Assembly (NCBI RefSeq): GCF_009733815.1
Contig: NZ_WNXY01000012.1
Span: forward strand, 111,940 to 175,939
Source: Pseudactinotalea suaedae
Lineage (GTDB): Bacteria > Actinomycetota > Actinomycetes > Actinomycetales > Beutenbergiaceae
Length of the DNA stretch: 64,000 nucleotides
Reading direction: 5' to 3'
Below, one piece after another: positions 45,837 through 55,165 of the stretch; positions within the stretch are counted from its first letter, which is position 1; each line of letters opens with the position of its first letter. Both the position numbers and the translations under genes were made by a program. The notes under the pieces are model-generated. The model searched no databases. It worked only from the letters and a program-made list of their open reading frames with translations, and had not been told where the DNA came from.

Positions 45837-46936
45837 TCGGTGCCCTTGTCAGCGGGCGCCGGGGTGGGGTGCGCAGCCAGACCGTCCATCTCGGGTCGGA
45901 CGGCGGTGACGGGCTCGTTGACGTCGAGCCCCTTCTTCTTCATCGCCCGCGCACGTTCGCCCGCGGAACGCAGCCGTGGGTTGACGTACTCGTCGATGCC
46001 GAAGTTGATCAACGAGAGCGCGACCCCGATGATCGCGATGCACAGACCCGGGGGCAGGTACCACCACCACTGGTTCTGCTGGAAGGCGCCCTGGGCCGAG
46101 GCCCAGTTGAGGATCGTGCCCCAGTTGTAGGTGGTCACCGGGATCACCCCGATGTAGGACAGCGTGGTCAGCCCGAGGATGGCGGCGGTCACGGTGCCCA
46201 CGAAGCTGGCCGCGATCAAGGCCATCAGGTTGGGCAGCATCTCGATCGTGATGATGCGGCGCAACGGTTCCCCGTTCGCGCGCGCGGCCTGGATGAAGTC
46301 ACGGTTCCGCAGTGACATCGTCTGGGCACGGAGCACGCGCGCGCCCCACGCCCAGCCGATGAGGCCGAGAACCGCCGCGATCACCCACAGCGGCGGGTCC
46401 TCGAACATCGCCGCCACGATGATGATGAGGGGCAGACCCGGGATCACCAGGAACACGTTGGTCAGCGCGGACAGCCCCTCGCTCTTCCAGCCGCTGACGT
46501 AGCCGGAGATCACCCCGACGGTGATGGCGATCGTGGTCGCGATGAGCGCCGCGAGGAAGCCGACGACGACGACGCCCCGGGTCCCGTGGATCACCTGGCT
46601 CAGCACGTCCTCCCCGATGTGCGTCGTGCCGAGCCAGTGCTCAGCCGACGGTGGTTGGAACCGGGCGGTGTTGTCGACCTGGGTGGGCGAGAACGGCGCA
46701 AGGACGTCGGCGAAGATCGCGATCAGCACGAAGAAGGCGAGGATCGCCAGGCCGGCGACCGACTTGCGGTTGCGGAACATCGCGAACGCGGACCCGAGCT
46801 TGCTCAGGAACACCCGTCCGCCCGACTCCCTCCCGACAGCAGCGGCGGGGACGTTCGTGGCGGGACGGGAGCCGTCGGTGCCGCGGTCGGCGCCCGTACG
46901 AGCGCCGGTTGCCTGCGTCTTGGTCTTGGTGCTCAT
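45833..46936 (-). CDS. Peptide/opine-type ABC transporter permease (DppC-like)
   Basis: The 367-aa protein has a 60-residue polar N-terminus and six helices. The coupling motif AARANGEPLRRIITIEMLPN is DppC-like, and TRFQPPSAEHWLGT-type sequence (ARFQPPSAEHWLGTTHIGED) is typical of the OppC/DppC N-terminal domain. A 50-aa C-terminal extension is polar. It is coupled to the downstream GH3 gene (4-nt overlap). The set of two permeases, two ATPases and a binding protein is complete. Confidence 0.93.
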   Translation of the reverse strand: MSTKTKTQATGARTGADRGTDGSRPATNVPAAAVGRESGGRVFLSKLGSAFAMFRNRKSVAGLAILAFFVLIAIFADVLAPFSPTQVDNTARFQPPSAEHWLGTTHIGEDVLSQVIHGTRGVVVVGFLAALIATTIAITVGVISGYVSGWKSEGLSALTNVFLVIPGLPLIIIVAAMFEDPPLWVIAAVLGLIGWAWGARVLRAQTMSLRNRDFIQAARANGEPLRRIITIEMLPNLMALIAASFVGTVTAAILGLTTLSYIGVIPVTTYNWGTILNWASAQGAFQQNQWWWYLPPGLCIAIIGVALSLINFGIDEYVNPRLRSAGERARAMKKKGLDVNEPVTAVRPEMDGLAAHPTPAPADKGTE

Positions 46937-46939
46937 CTC

Positions 46940-48019
46940 TCAGACCCCCGCCTGACGTGTCCGTGGATCGAGGAACGCGTAGACGATGTCGGCGAGGATG
47001 TTCGCGACGAGCACCGAGATGGTGATCACCAGGAACACGCCTTGCATCAGCGCGTAGTCCTTCGCGTTGGTCGCATCGAGCAGGAGCTTGCCGATGCCCG
47101 GATAGCTGAAGACCATCTCCATCACGATCGAGCCGCCCACGATGAAGCCGATCGACAGCGCGAAGCTCTGGATCTGCGGCAGCACGGCGTTGCGCGCGGC
47201 GTACCCCCAGAGCACCCGCTGGTTCGGCATGCCCTTGGCCTGCGCCACCGTGATGTAATCCTCGTCCAGGACCGTCAGCATCATGTTGCGCATGCCCAGC
47301 ATCCAGCCGCCGAGCGAGGCGACCACGATCGTGGCTATCGGGAGCGCACCGTGGTGGAGGACCTGACCGATGAACTCGGCGTTCCACCCCGGCCGCATCC
47401 CGACCCCGTAGGCCTTGCCGATCGGAAACCAGCCGAGATTCACCGAGAACACGGCGATCGCGAGCAACCCGAGCCAGAAGTAAGGGATGGTGCTCAGGAA
47501 CGTGGTGATCGGGATGAGCGCGTCGGCCCTGCTGCCGCGCCGCCAGCCGACGACGGCGCCGCCCACGGTTCCGATCGCGAAGGAGAAGATCGTCGCGACA
47601 CCCACCAGCCCGATCGTCCACGGCAGCGCCCCGCTGACGACCTCGGTCACCGGGCGGAGCCCGTGGAGCAGCGAGATCCCGAGGTCCCCCTGCGCCAGCA
47701 GCACCCAGTAGTCGAGGTACTGCTCGAGCAGGCTCTTGTCGCTGTCGAGGCCGAGCAGGGTCCGCAGCGCATCGGCTGCCTCGGGGCTCACGTTGCGGTT
47801 GCGCGAGAGGTACTGCGAGACCGCGTCGCCCTTCATCATGCGCCGAAGGAAGAAGTTGATCGTGATCGCGGCCCACAAGGTGAAGAGGTAGAACGCGGCC
47901 CGCCGCCCGAGGTACCGCCACGGGACTCGAGCGCGGCCGCCGTCGGCGCTGGTCGCGGTGGTACCGACCTCGAGCGCATCGGTGTCGAGCTCGGCGAGCT
48001 GGGGTTGGACGCCGGTCAC
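46940..48019 (-). CDS. Peptide/opine-type ABC transporter permease (DppB-like)
   Basis: The 359-aa protein has an acidic N-terminal tail, then AAFYLFTLWAAITINFFLRRM and six helices. VAQAKGMPNQRVLWGYAARNAVLP is the EAA-type coupling loop, and ANILADIVYAFLDPRTR is the classical DppB C-terminus. It lies between the ATPase and DppC genes, overlapping the former by 4 nt. Confidence 0.93.
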   Translation of the reverse strand: MTGVQPQLAELDTDALEVGTTATSADGGRARVPWRYLGRRAAFYLFTLWAAITINFFLRRMMKGDAVSQYLSRNRNVSPEAADALRTLLGLDSDKSLLEQYLDYWVLLAQGDLGISLLHGLRPVTEVVSGALPWTIGLVGVATIFSFAIGTVGGAVVGWRRGSRADALIPITTFLSTIPYFWLGLLAIAVFSVNLGWFPIGKAYGVGMRPGWNAEFIGQVLHHGALPIATIVVASLGGWMLGMRNMMLTVLDEDYITVAQAKGMPNQRVLWGYAARNAVLPQIQSFALSIGFIVGGSIVMEMVFSYPGIGKLLLDATNAKDYALMQGVFLVITISVLVANILADIVYAFLDPRTRQAGV

Positions 48020-48821
48020 TGCGCACCTCCGAGGTTGCCGGCGGCCGAGGCGAAGTGCCGCTCCGGGTCGGGAGACGCCGCACGCAGCTCGCGCGTGTAC
48101 GGGTTCTGGGGGTCGAGGATGACGTCGTCGGCCGGCCCTTGCTCCACGATGCGCCCCTGGTTGAGGACGATGATCTCGTCGCTGAAGTGGCGCGCGGTGG
48201 CGAGGTCGTGGGTGATGTACAGGACTCCGAGGCCTTCCTCGCGCTGCAGGTCAGCGAGCAGGTTCAGCACCCCGAGCCGGATGGAGACATCGAGCATCGA
48301 CACCGGCTCGTCGGCCACGAGCAGCGTCGGGCGGGACGCCAGCGCACGGGCGATCGCCACGCGCTGCCGCTGACCACCGGACAGCTCGTGCGGTCGTCGG
48401 TCGATCACCGCGTCCGGGACCAGGCGGACGCGCTCGAGCAGCCGTCTGACCTCGCCGTCGACCTGATCGTTCGCCGCGAGACCGCCCAGCCGCAGCGGAC
48501 GTTCGATGTGGTAGCGGATCGAGTGGTAGGGGTTCAACGAGGCGAACGGGTCCTGGAAAACCATGCGCAGCTGCTGCCGGTAGGACCGCAGCGCCTTCCC
48601 GCGACGTGGGATCGGTGCGCCGTCGAGCAGCACCTCGCCGCTGGTCGGCGTCTCCAGCTGGATGAGGATCTTGGCGATCGTCGACTTCCCGCTGCCGGAC
48701 TGGCCGACGAGCCCGATGGTGCGCCCCGACCGGAGCGTGAAGCTCACGTCGTCGAGCGCCTTCATCTGGCCCGACCCTCGGACGTTGTACACCTTGGTGA
48801 CTCCTCTGACCTCGAGGCGTG

Positions 48822-48825
<4 letters not shown>
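48016..48825 (-). CDS. ABC transporter ATP-binding protein (DppF-like)
   Basis: The 269-aa ATPase has GQSGSGKSTIAK (Walker A), FQDPFASLNPYHS (Q-loop), LSGGQRQRVAIARAL, LLVADEPVSMLD and ITHDLATAR. The DPxxPYT sequence near the C-terminus (DPQNPYTRELRAA) is typical of oligopeptide-type ATPases. ATG 48825 overlaps the stop of the partner ATPase. No C-terminal Fe-S cluster motif of DppD is seen. Confidence 0.93.
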
Positions 48826-49646
<821 letters not shown>

Positions 49647-49672
49647 GTCGGAGCTCGCTTTCGTCGTTCATG

Positions 49673-49713
49673 ACGAGGAGGTGGATGCGCACGTGGCGCA
49701 CCCACCTCCTCGT
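49673..49713 (-). terminator. Intercistronic hairpin after the substrate-binding protein gene
   Basis: An 18-bp stem (49673-49690 with 49696-49713, one mismatch) closes a 5-nt loop. It begins just after the binding-protein stop (49718) on the minus strand and ends 26 nt before the DppD start. No U-tract follows, so it probably gives partial termination or 3' mRNA protection. Confidence 0.75.
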
Positions 49714-49717
49714 GCGA

Positions 49718-51394
49718 TCAGCTGGCGGGCTCCAGATTGGTCAGGATCTGCACGATCGCCGGCTGCGTCGGGTCGGCGGAGGCGTACTGGTCCTCCTCCG
49801 TGGGGAACCCGACGTAGTTGCGGGTGTTGTACTCGCCCAGCAACGGGTGCGCACCCAGCGGGATCGCGGGGACGTTCTCGACGAACGCGGTCTGAAGCAC
49901 CTCGAGGGCCTGCTGCCGGTCCTCGTCCGATGCCGCGTTCGCGTAGCCGTTCAGGGCCTCGGTCACGGCCGGGTCCTCGAAGCGGCCGAAGTTGAACTGC
50001 GCCCGGTCGTCGACGATCCACTTCGGGTCCATGGTCGAGGTGTAGAGGCCGTAGGCGTTGCCGGTGTCCTCGAGCCAGTGGATGATCGCCTGGAAGTCGC
50101 CCTCCTGGCGGGCCATGTCCCAGCCGCCCCAGTCGGGCTGGTCGACCCTGACCTCGATGCCCAGGGCCTCCTTCAGCTCCTCGGCGATGAGTGCCTGCTC
50201 GGTGTTCCAGTCGCTCCATCCGGCAGGCACCGAGATCGAGAACGAGACCGCCTCGCCGTCGGGGTCGATCAAAGACTCGTTCTCCCAGGTGTAGCCGGCA
50301 TCGGTCAGGATCTGGCGTGCCTTGTCGACGTCGACGGCGTAGCTCTGGTCCGCGTACTGCGGCAAGATCTCGCCCTCGAGCAGAGTGCCGAGGCCCGTGA
50401 CGCTCCAGATGGGCTCGCTCGCCCCTTCACGTGCGATGTCGACGTAGGCCTGACGGTCGATCACCCAGGCGAGCGCCTGCCGCATCGCCAGGTCGTTGAA
50501 GGGCTTGGTCTGCAGGTTGAAGAACACCGTGCCGGCACCCGCGGTCGAGGAGACCAGGAAGTGGTTGTTCTCGTCGGCGGCCAGATAGCTCGACTCGATC
50601 TGAGGGATGAAGGCCTGCGCCCAGTCGGCCTCGCCCGAGACCAGGGCCGTGGTGAGCGCGGCGTTGTCGCCGTAGGAGATGTAGTTCAGCTGCGGGACCG
50701 CCAGCTCCCCGCCCCAGTACGACTCGTTCGCGGTCAGCGTCACTGACTCGGTCGACCAGACGTCGAGCACGTACGGACCGGTGCCGACAGCCATACCTTC
50801 ACCCGTCAGCGGGTCGGTGTTCGGGTCCTCGATGTTCTCCCAGATGTGCTGGGGAACGATCGGCGTGTGCAGCACGCGCGACTGGGCGGTGTACTTGGAG
50901 TCGGCGAACGACAGGGTGATCTCGTCGCCGTCGACCGACGCCCCCTCGTAGTTCAGGCCCGAGGTGTCGGTCAGCGTGCCGTTCAGGAACTGGTCGAACG
51001 TGAACACGATGTCGTCACCGGTGAACTCGGTGCCATCGCTCCACTGGACGCCGCTGCGCGGCACCACGGTGAGCTCGGTGTAGTCCTCGTTCCACTCGAC
51101 GGACTCGGCGAGCCACGGAGTGGTCCCCAGGTCGCCCGTCGGGTTCACGAGCGCGAGCGGCTCGAAGATGACCTTGGCGTAGCCGTACTTCGAGGCCGAG
51201 GAGTCGCCCAGATAGGGGTTGTGCGACTCGGTCGTGATCGCGCCGTCGGGCTTCGCGATCGTGAGAGCGACACCGGGTGAGCTGGTGTCGCCGTCTCCGT
51301 CGCCACCACCCTCGCTCGGTGCGCAGCCCGCCACCACGGCGGCGCTGAGAGCGGCGATCGCACCTACGGCGATCAAGGACCTTCTGAGCTTCAT
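49718..51394 (-). CDS. ABC transporter substrate-binding lipoprotein (family 5, peptide/oligosaccharide type)
   Basis: The 558-aa precursor has an export signal and lipobox VVAGC (C24), then a Gly/Asp-rich linker. The mature part has TLTANESYWGG, AQSRVLHTPIVPQHIW and PFNDLAMRQALAWVIDRQAY, of the SBP_bac_5 family. In this context with GH3 and GH35 it probably binds oligosaccharides rather than peptides. ATG 51394 follows GAGGAGAAG. It is the first gene of the minus-strand operon and is followed by the intercistronic hairpin. Confidence 0.93.
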   Translation of the reverse strand: MKLRRSLIAVGAIAALSAAVVAGCAPSEGGGDGDGDTSSPGVALTIAKPDGAITTESHNPYLGDSSASKYGYAKVIFEPLALVNPTGDLGTTPWLAESVEWNEDYTELTVVPRSGVQWSDGTEFTGDDIVFTFDQFLNGTLTDTSGLNYEGASVDGDEITLSFADSKYTAQSRVLHTPIVPQHIWENIEDPNTDPLTGEGMAVGTGPYVLDVWSTESVTLTANESYWGGELAVPQLNYISYGDNAALTTALVSGEADWAQAFIPQIESSYLAADENNHFLVSSTAGAGTVFFNLQTKPFNDLAMRQALAWVIDRQAYVDIAREGASEPIWSVTGLGTLLEGEILPQYADQSYAVDVDKARQILTDAGYTWENESLIDPDGEAVSFSISVPAGWSDWNTEQALIAEELKEALGIEVRVDQPDWGGWDMARQEGDFQAIIHWLEDTGNAYGLYTSTMDPKWIVDDRAQFNFGRFEDPAVTEALNGYANAASDEDRQQALEVLQTAFVENVPAIPLGAHPLLGEYNTRNYVGFPTEEDQYASADPTQPAIVQILTNLEPAS

Positions 51395-51483
51395 TGCTTC
51401 TCCTCGAGTCGTCCTCTGTCGGCGGGGAGCACTTCGCTCCGCACGCCATGACCAGCAGGCTGCACCGCCTGCGGACCTGGCTA

Positions 51484-51501
51484 ACTTACTTGTCAGTAAG
51501 T
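51484..51501. promoter_or_regulatory. Inverted-repeat operator of the sugar-utilisation locus
   Basis: ACTTACT-TGTC-AGTAAGT is a perfect 7-bp inverted repeat with a 4-nt spacer. It lies in the short divergent region between the substrate-binding-protein gene (51394, minus) and the TetR gene (51560, plus). The position and symmetry suit TetR-dimer repression of both. It is an A/T-rich island in GC-rich DNA. Confidence 0.8.
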
Positions 51502-51559
51502 GCGCTAGATGGGAGGGTAGCGGCGGCACATCGGGTGCGCAACCAGGAGAGGACTTCTC

Positions 51560-52213
51560 GTGACACCGACGACCGCGAGCGCGCAACGAGCACGGCCCAC
51601 CACGGCGCGGAAGCGGGAGGAAATCCTGAAGGCCGCGATCGAGACCTTCGGGTCTAAGGGCTCGACGAACGGCACACTGGCCGACATCGCCGAGCAGGTG
51701 GGCATGACCCACGCGGGCGTGCTGCACCACTTCGGTTCGAAGCAGAAGCTCCTGCTCGAGGTGCTGAGCTATCGCGACAAGACCGACGTCGAGGAGCTCA
51801 CCGACCAGCACATCCCCGGTGGCCCCGAGCTGTTCCTGCACCTGGTCCGCACCGCGTTCGCCAACGCCCGGCGGCCCGGCATCGTCCAGGTCTTCACCGT
51901 GCTCTCCTCGGAGTCGGTCACCAACGGCCACGCCGCCCACAGCTACTTCCTCGAGCGTTATCAGGTGCTGCGCGCCGATGTGCGCGACGCCTTCGAGGTG
52001 CTGTGCGCCCAGGAGGGCGTGACCGATCGCGAGGCCATCGACAAGGCGTCGGCCTCGATCCTCGCCGTCATGGACGGCCTGCAGCTGCAGTGGCTGCTCG
52101 AGCCCACCGCCGTCGACCTCGGCGAAGCGAGCGAGTTCGCGATCACCGCCATCGTCCACGAGGTCCTGCGCCCGGGCCAGCCGTTGAGCAGCTACGCCCG
52201 TGGTGAGTCGTGA
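51560..52213 (+). CDS. TetR/AcrR family transcriptional regulator
   Basis: The 217-aa protein has an N-terminal helix-turn-helix with REEILKAAIETFGSKGSTNGTLADIAEQVGMTHAGVLHHFGSKQKLL. The ligand-binding domain (residues 75-200) has no recognised signature. GTG 51560 follows AGGAGAGGA. It is divergent from the importer operon across the operator at 51484-51501 and in line with the GH35 gene. Such TetR repressors of actinobacterial glycoside loci often sense the sugar, but that is inferred. Confidence 0.9.
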   Translation: MTPTTASAQRARPTTARKREEILKAAIETFGSKGSTNGTLADIAEQVGMTHAGVLHHFGSKQKLLLEVLSYRDKTDVEELTDQHIPGGPELFLHLVRTAFANARRPGIVQVFTVLSSESVTNGHAAHSYFLERYQVLRADVRDAFEVLCAQEGVTDREAIDKASASILAVMDGLQLQWLLEPTAVDLGEASEFAITAIVHEVLRPGQPLSSYARGES

Positions 52214-52430
52214 CGCCGGGCTGATCCTGGCCTCCCCCTCATCCCCGCCGCCGTCGTCCGCGCACCACGAACCGGCATCGGTGCAACGGTCGTCGTTTCG
52301 TCCATGTCACGCCGCAGGATCGTTCTGAGGAGTGCTGGCGCTCGGCTCTACTGTGGCGAAGGTGGGCTCGGCGAGCGTCGGGCGCCGTCGGCACGCAGTC
52401 GCGCGTCGCCTCGCACCGACCCGGAGAGAC

Positions 52431-54713
52431 ATGTCGTCACCCGCTGCACCAGTCCCGTTCCTTCTTCGCCCGCACGACCACCGGCCACCGGTGATCGAGC
52501 CGAGGATGACCAATCTCGAGGATTGGCATGAGCGGCTCAGGATCACGAGTCGCTGGATTGAGGTGGACGGCACTCCGACCGTGCCGGTGACCGGTGAGGT
52601 GCACTTCAGTCGCGTGCCGCGCGATCGCTGGGAGGAAACCCTGCGCCTGCTCGTCTCCTCCGGCCTCACCTCGGTCTCCACGTACGTCTTCTGGGGCCAT
52701 CACGAGCCGGTGAAGGGTGAGGTGAGCTTCGAGGGCGACCTGGACGTGGCCGCATTCCTCGACGTCGCTGACCGCGTGGGTATCGACGTCATCCTTCGCA
52801 TCGGCCCGTGGTGCCACGGCGAGGTGCGCAACGGCGGACACCCCGACTGGGTCGTCGCCGAGCACGGCGACCGGGCGCGCACCGACGATGCCGGCTATCT
52901 CTCGTCGGTCGCGGGCTGGTACGCACGCATCGCCGAGCAGGTTGCCCGGTTCTGCGGGCCGACCGGGCGCATCGTCGGCATCCAGCTGGAGAACGAGCTC
53001 TACGACCAGCCCGACCACATCGCGACGCTGAAGCGCCTCGCCCGCGCGGCCGGCATGTCGGCGCCGCTCTGGACGGCAACCGGCTGGGGCGGCGCACTGC
53101 TGCCGCCGCACGAGGTGTTCCCGCTCTACAGCGGCTACGCCGACGGCTTCTGGGCCGGTCAGGGCTCGCGCTGGGACGACAGCTTTCGGGACCACTTCCG
53201 CTTCTCCCACCAGTGGGACGATCCGGGCGTCGGGGGCGACTTCCGCGAGGACGGGCTCGAGGTCGTCGTGCGTGAGGTCGACCCCGAGTTCCCGCCCTCG
53301 ACCTGTGAGCTCGGGGGCGGCATGGCCACGGCCTACCACCGCCGTCCGATCGCGCGCGGCGCGGACATCGCCGCGATCGCGAACGTCAAGATCGGCAACG
53401 GGTCCGCCTGGCAGGGCTTCTACATGTACGCGGGCGGGATCAACCCGCGCGACCACGCGCAGGAGTCGCACGCGACGGGATATCCGAACGACCTGCCGCG
53501 GTTCGACTACGGCTTCCAGGCGGCCTTCGGAGCGACCGGCCGACCCGGCCCGAGCCTGGCGCCCCTTCGCGAGCACAACGCGTTCCTCGCGAGCTTCGGG
53601 CCCTGGCTGGCCGACACCTTCAGCACCCTGCCCGCGGATGCGCCTGTCGCGGTGCACGACCTCGACACCCTGCGCTGGGCGGTGCGCGGCGATGGCCGTA
53701 GCGGTGTGGTGTTCGTCAACACGCACCAGCCGCACGAGCCGCTGCACCCGGTCCCCGACGTGCAGTTCCGTCTCGCGCTCGACGACGGCGAGATCATCGT
53801 GCCCGACCGGCCGATCGATGTCCCGACGGGTGTCATCGCCCGCTGGCCGGTGCGTCTGGAGGTGGCGGACGTCCGCATCGAGTGGGCGACCGCTTCGCTC
53901 GTCGCGGTGGCCGCCGGCGACCTACCCACCCTCGTGCTGCGTGCCCACGACGGGATCATCCCCCGCATCGCGCTCGCGGCGGGCGCGACGGGGGTCGTCG
54001 ACGGCACGGCGGTCGACCTCGACGTCCCGATCGATCTCGTGCCGGGCAGCCTGCTCGAGGTCGACGGCGCACTCCGTGTCCTCGTGATGGACGAGGACGC
54101 GATCGAGCGTCTGTGGTTCGTCGACGGCGACCTGCTCAGCTCCGACGCCCCGCTCTGGCGCGAGGGCGAGGATCTCGTCGCACGTTCCGCGAGCGCGCCG
54201 TCGCTGGAACGGTGGACCGGCCTGACGTTCGAGCCCGTCGCGCTCCAGACCGCATCGTCGCCCGGGATCACAGCTGTCGCCGTCGAGCAGAGGCGCGAAG
54301 GAAGCCCGCCGCGCACCCGTTATGGGTCCTTCATGGGCCGCTCCTCGGCACCCGACGACGCCCAGATCGCGGAAGTGGCGGCGCTGTTCCGCCTCGACCT
54401 TCCGGGCGACGCCGAGGAGTTGATGGCAGGCGACCGGGTCGAGCTCGAGATCGAGTGGGAGGGTGACGTCGCTCAGCTGCGTGCCGACGACGAGCTGATC
54501 GCCGACAAGTTCTGGGACGGCCTGAGCTGGTGCGTCGACATCACCAGGATCGACCCTGATGCCGAGCTGACGCTCCACGTCGCGCCGATCTCCGTCGAGA
54601 GCGCCGTCGACCTGGATGCCACAGCAGCCGCACGGGTTGCCGCGGCCGGACAGCTCTGCGCCGTTCGTCGCGTCCGCCGAGTCGTCACCGCGCGCTGGAC
54701 GGCGGCCGGGTGA
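52431..54713 (+). CDS. Glycoside hydrolase family 35-type beta-galactosidase
   Basis: The 760-aa enzyme has TGEVHFSRVPRDRWEETL near its start, VSTYVFWGHHEP, acid/base E189 in IQLENELYDQ and a nucleophile E293 in CELGGGM, as in GH35 family clan A. There is no signal peptide, so it is cytoplasmic and would cleave beta-galactosides or related oligosaccharides brought in by the neighbouring importer. ATG 52431 (SSPAAP) follows GGAGAG; earlier in-frame residues look non-coding. It lies 217 nt after the TetR gene. Confidence 0.85.
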   Translation: MSSPAAPVPFLLRPHDHRPPVIEPRMTNLEDWHERLRITSRWIEVDGTPTVPVTGEVHFSRVPRDRWEETLRLLVSSGLTSVSTYVFWGHHEPVKGEVSFEGDLDVAAFLDVADRVGIDVILRIGPWCHGEVRNGGHPDWVVAEHGDRARTDDAGYLSSVAGWYARIAEQVARFCGPTGRIVGIQLENELYDQPDHIATLKRLARAAGMSAPLWTATGWGGALLPPHEVFPLYSGYADGFWAGQGSRWDDSFRDHFRFSHQWDDPGVGGDFREDGLEVVVREVDPEFPPSTCELGGGMATAYHRRPIARGADIAAIANVKIGNGSAWQGFYMYAGGINPRDHAQESHATGYPNDLPRFDYGFQAAFGATGRPGPSLAPLREHNAFLASFGPWLADTFSTLPADAPVAVHDLDTLRWAVRGDGRSGVVFVNTHQPHEPLHPVPDVQFRLALDDGEIIVPDRPIDVPTGVIARWPVRLEVADVRIEWATASLVAVAAGDLPTLVLRAHDGIIPRIALAAGATGVVDGTAVDLDVPIDLVPGSLLEVDGALRVLVMDEDAIERLWFVDGDLLSSDAPLWREGEDLVARSASAPSLERWTGLTFEPVALQTASSPGITAVAVEQRREGSPPRTRYGSFMGRSSAPDDAQIAEVAALFRLDLPGDAEELMAGDRVELEIEWEGDVAQLRADDELIADKFWDGLSWCVDITRIDPDAELTLHVAPISVESAVDLDATAAARVAAAGQLCAVRRVRRVVTARWTAAG

Positions 54714-54785
54714 CCACGATCATGCGGTCGGGCCGATCGGCCGGTCGTGGAGGTGGCGCGAGCCGTCCTCCGATATACCTCACCG

Positions 54786-54833
54786 AAACGACACAAGGCC
54801 GCTCGCGCTGACGCGCGGCGGCCTATGTCGTTT
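54786..54833 (-). terminator. Intrinsic terminator downstream of the ssrA remnant
   Basis: Arms 54786-54802 and 54818-54833 match over about 16 bp with one extra base; the left end reads AAACGACA and the right TGTCGTTT. It directly abuts the 3' end of the tmRNA fragment on the minus strand. This is the native transcription stop of ssrA and puts the undisturbed chromosome on the left. Confidence 0.7.
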
Positions 54834-54834
54834 G

Positions 54835-54855
54835 TGGAGGTGGCGGGAATCGAAC
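54835..54855 (-). ncRNA. ssrA: 3' end of tmRNA gene (attachment-site remnant)
   Basis: Read on the minus strand, GTTCGATTCCCGCCACC followed by TCCA is the T-loop, T-stem and acceptor 3' strand of tmRNA. In actinobacteria, tmRNA ends with the same T-arm and CCACCTCCA. The expected upstream parts are missing: after position 54855 the sequence is unrelated. Integrases commonly target the 3' end of ssrA, so this is the truncated att copy at one island end. The intact ssrA should lie at the far island end beyond the window. A tRNA 3' end is less likely because the acceptor differs. Confidence 0.6.
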
Positions 54856-55165
54856 TAGTCAGAGCCTGACCAGCGGACATACCAGGACGCGGAGCCCTGT
54901 GACATCACTGTGACAACTGGACAGCCTGTGCAATGTCAACATCGATACCATGGGAAGGTCGCTCTGCAGCACCCCCCGGCAGCCGCACACGCCGACTAAC
55001 CAACTGGCTATCGGCAGGCAGATGAGCGGCGTGCTTGTGTCAGTGCCGGAGACACGACGACCTGAGCGGTCTGCGGTCCTTGCCTTCACACGGTGTTCTG
55101 ATGCACTGTCAGCGCACCAGCGCAGCGTCCGGCCAGTCCAGAGCCCTTACGAATGCGAGCCTCAT
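54856..55165. other. Island left-end non-coding region
   Basis: A 310-nt stretch follows the att remnant with lower GC than the flank. An AT-rich stretch lies around 54900-54960. An open frame continues upstream of the nuclease gene to 54950 but starts best at 55166. No other element is visible. Confidence 0.5.

Noticed and set aside
54748..54758. Another TGGAGGTGGCG 77 nt before the ssrA remnant
   Set aside because: The match is only 11 nt and breaks off before the T-arm, so it is too short to call a second attachment site.
54835..54855. 3' end of a tRNA (Ser or Cys) instead of tmRNA
   Set aside because: The acceptor strand and lack of encoded CCA fit tmRNA better; a Cys tRNA would need a different T-stem and a U discriminator. 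Kept at moderate confidence.
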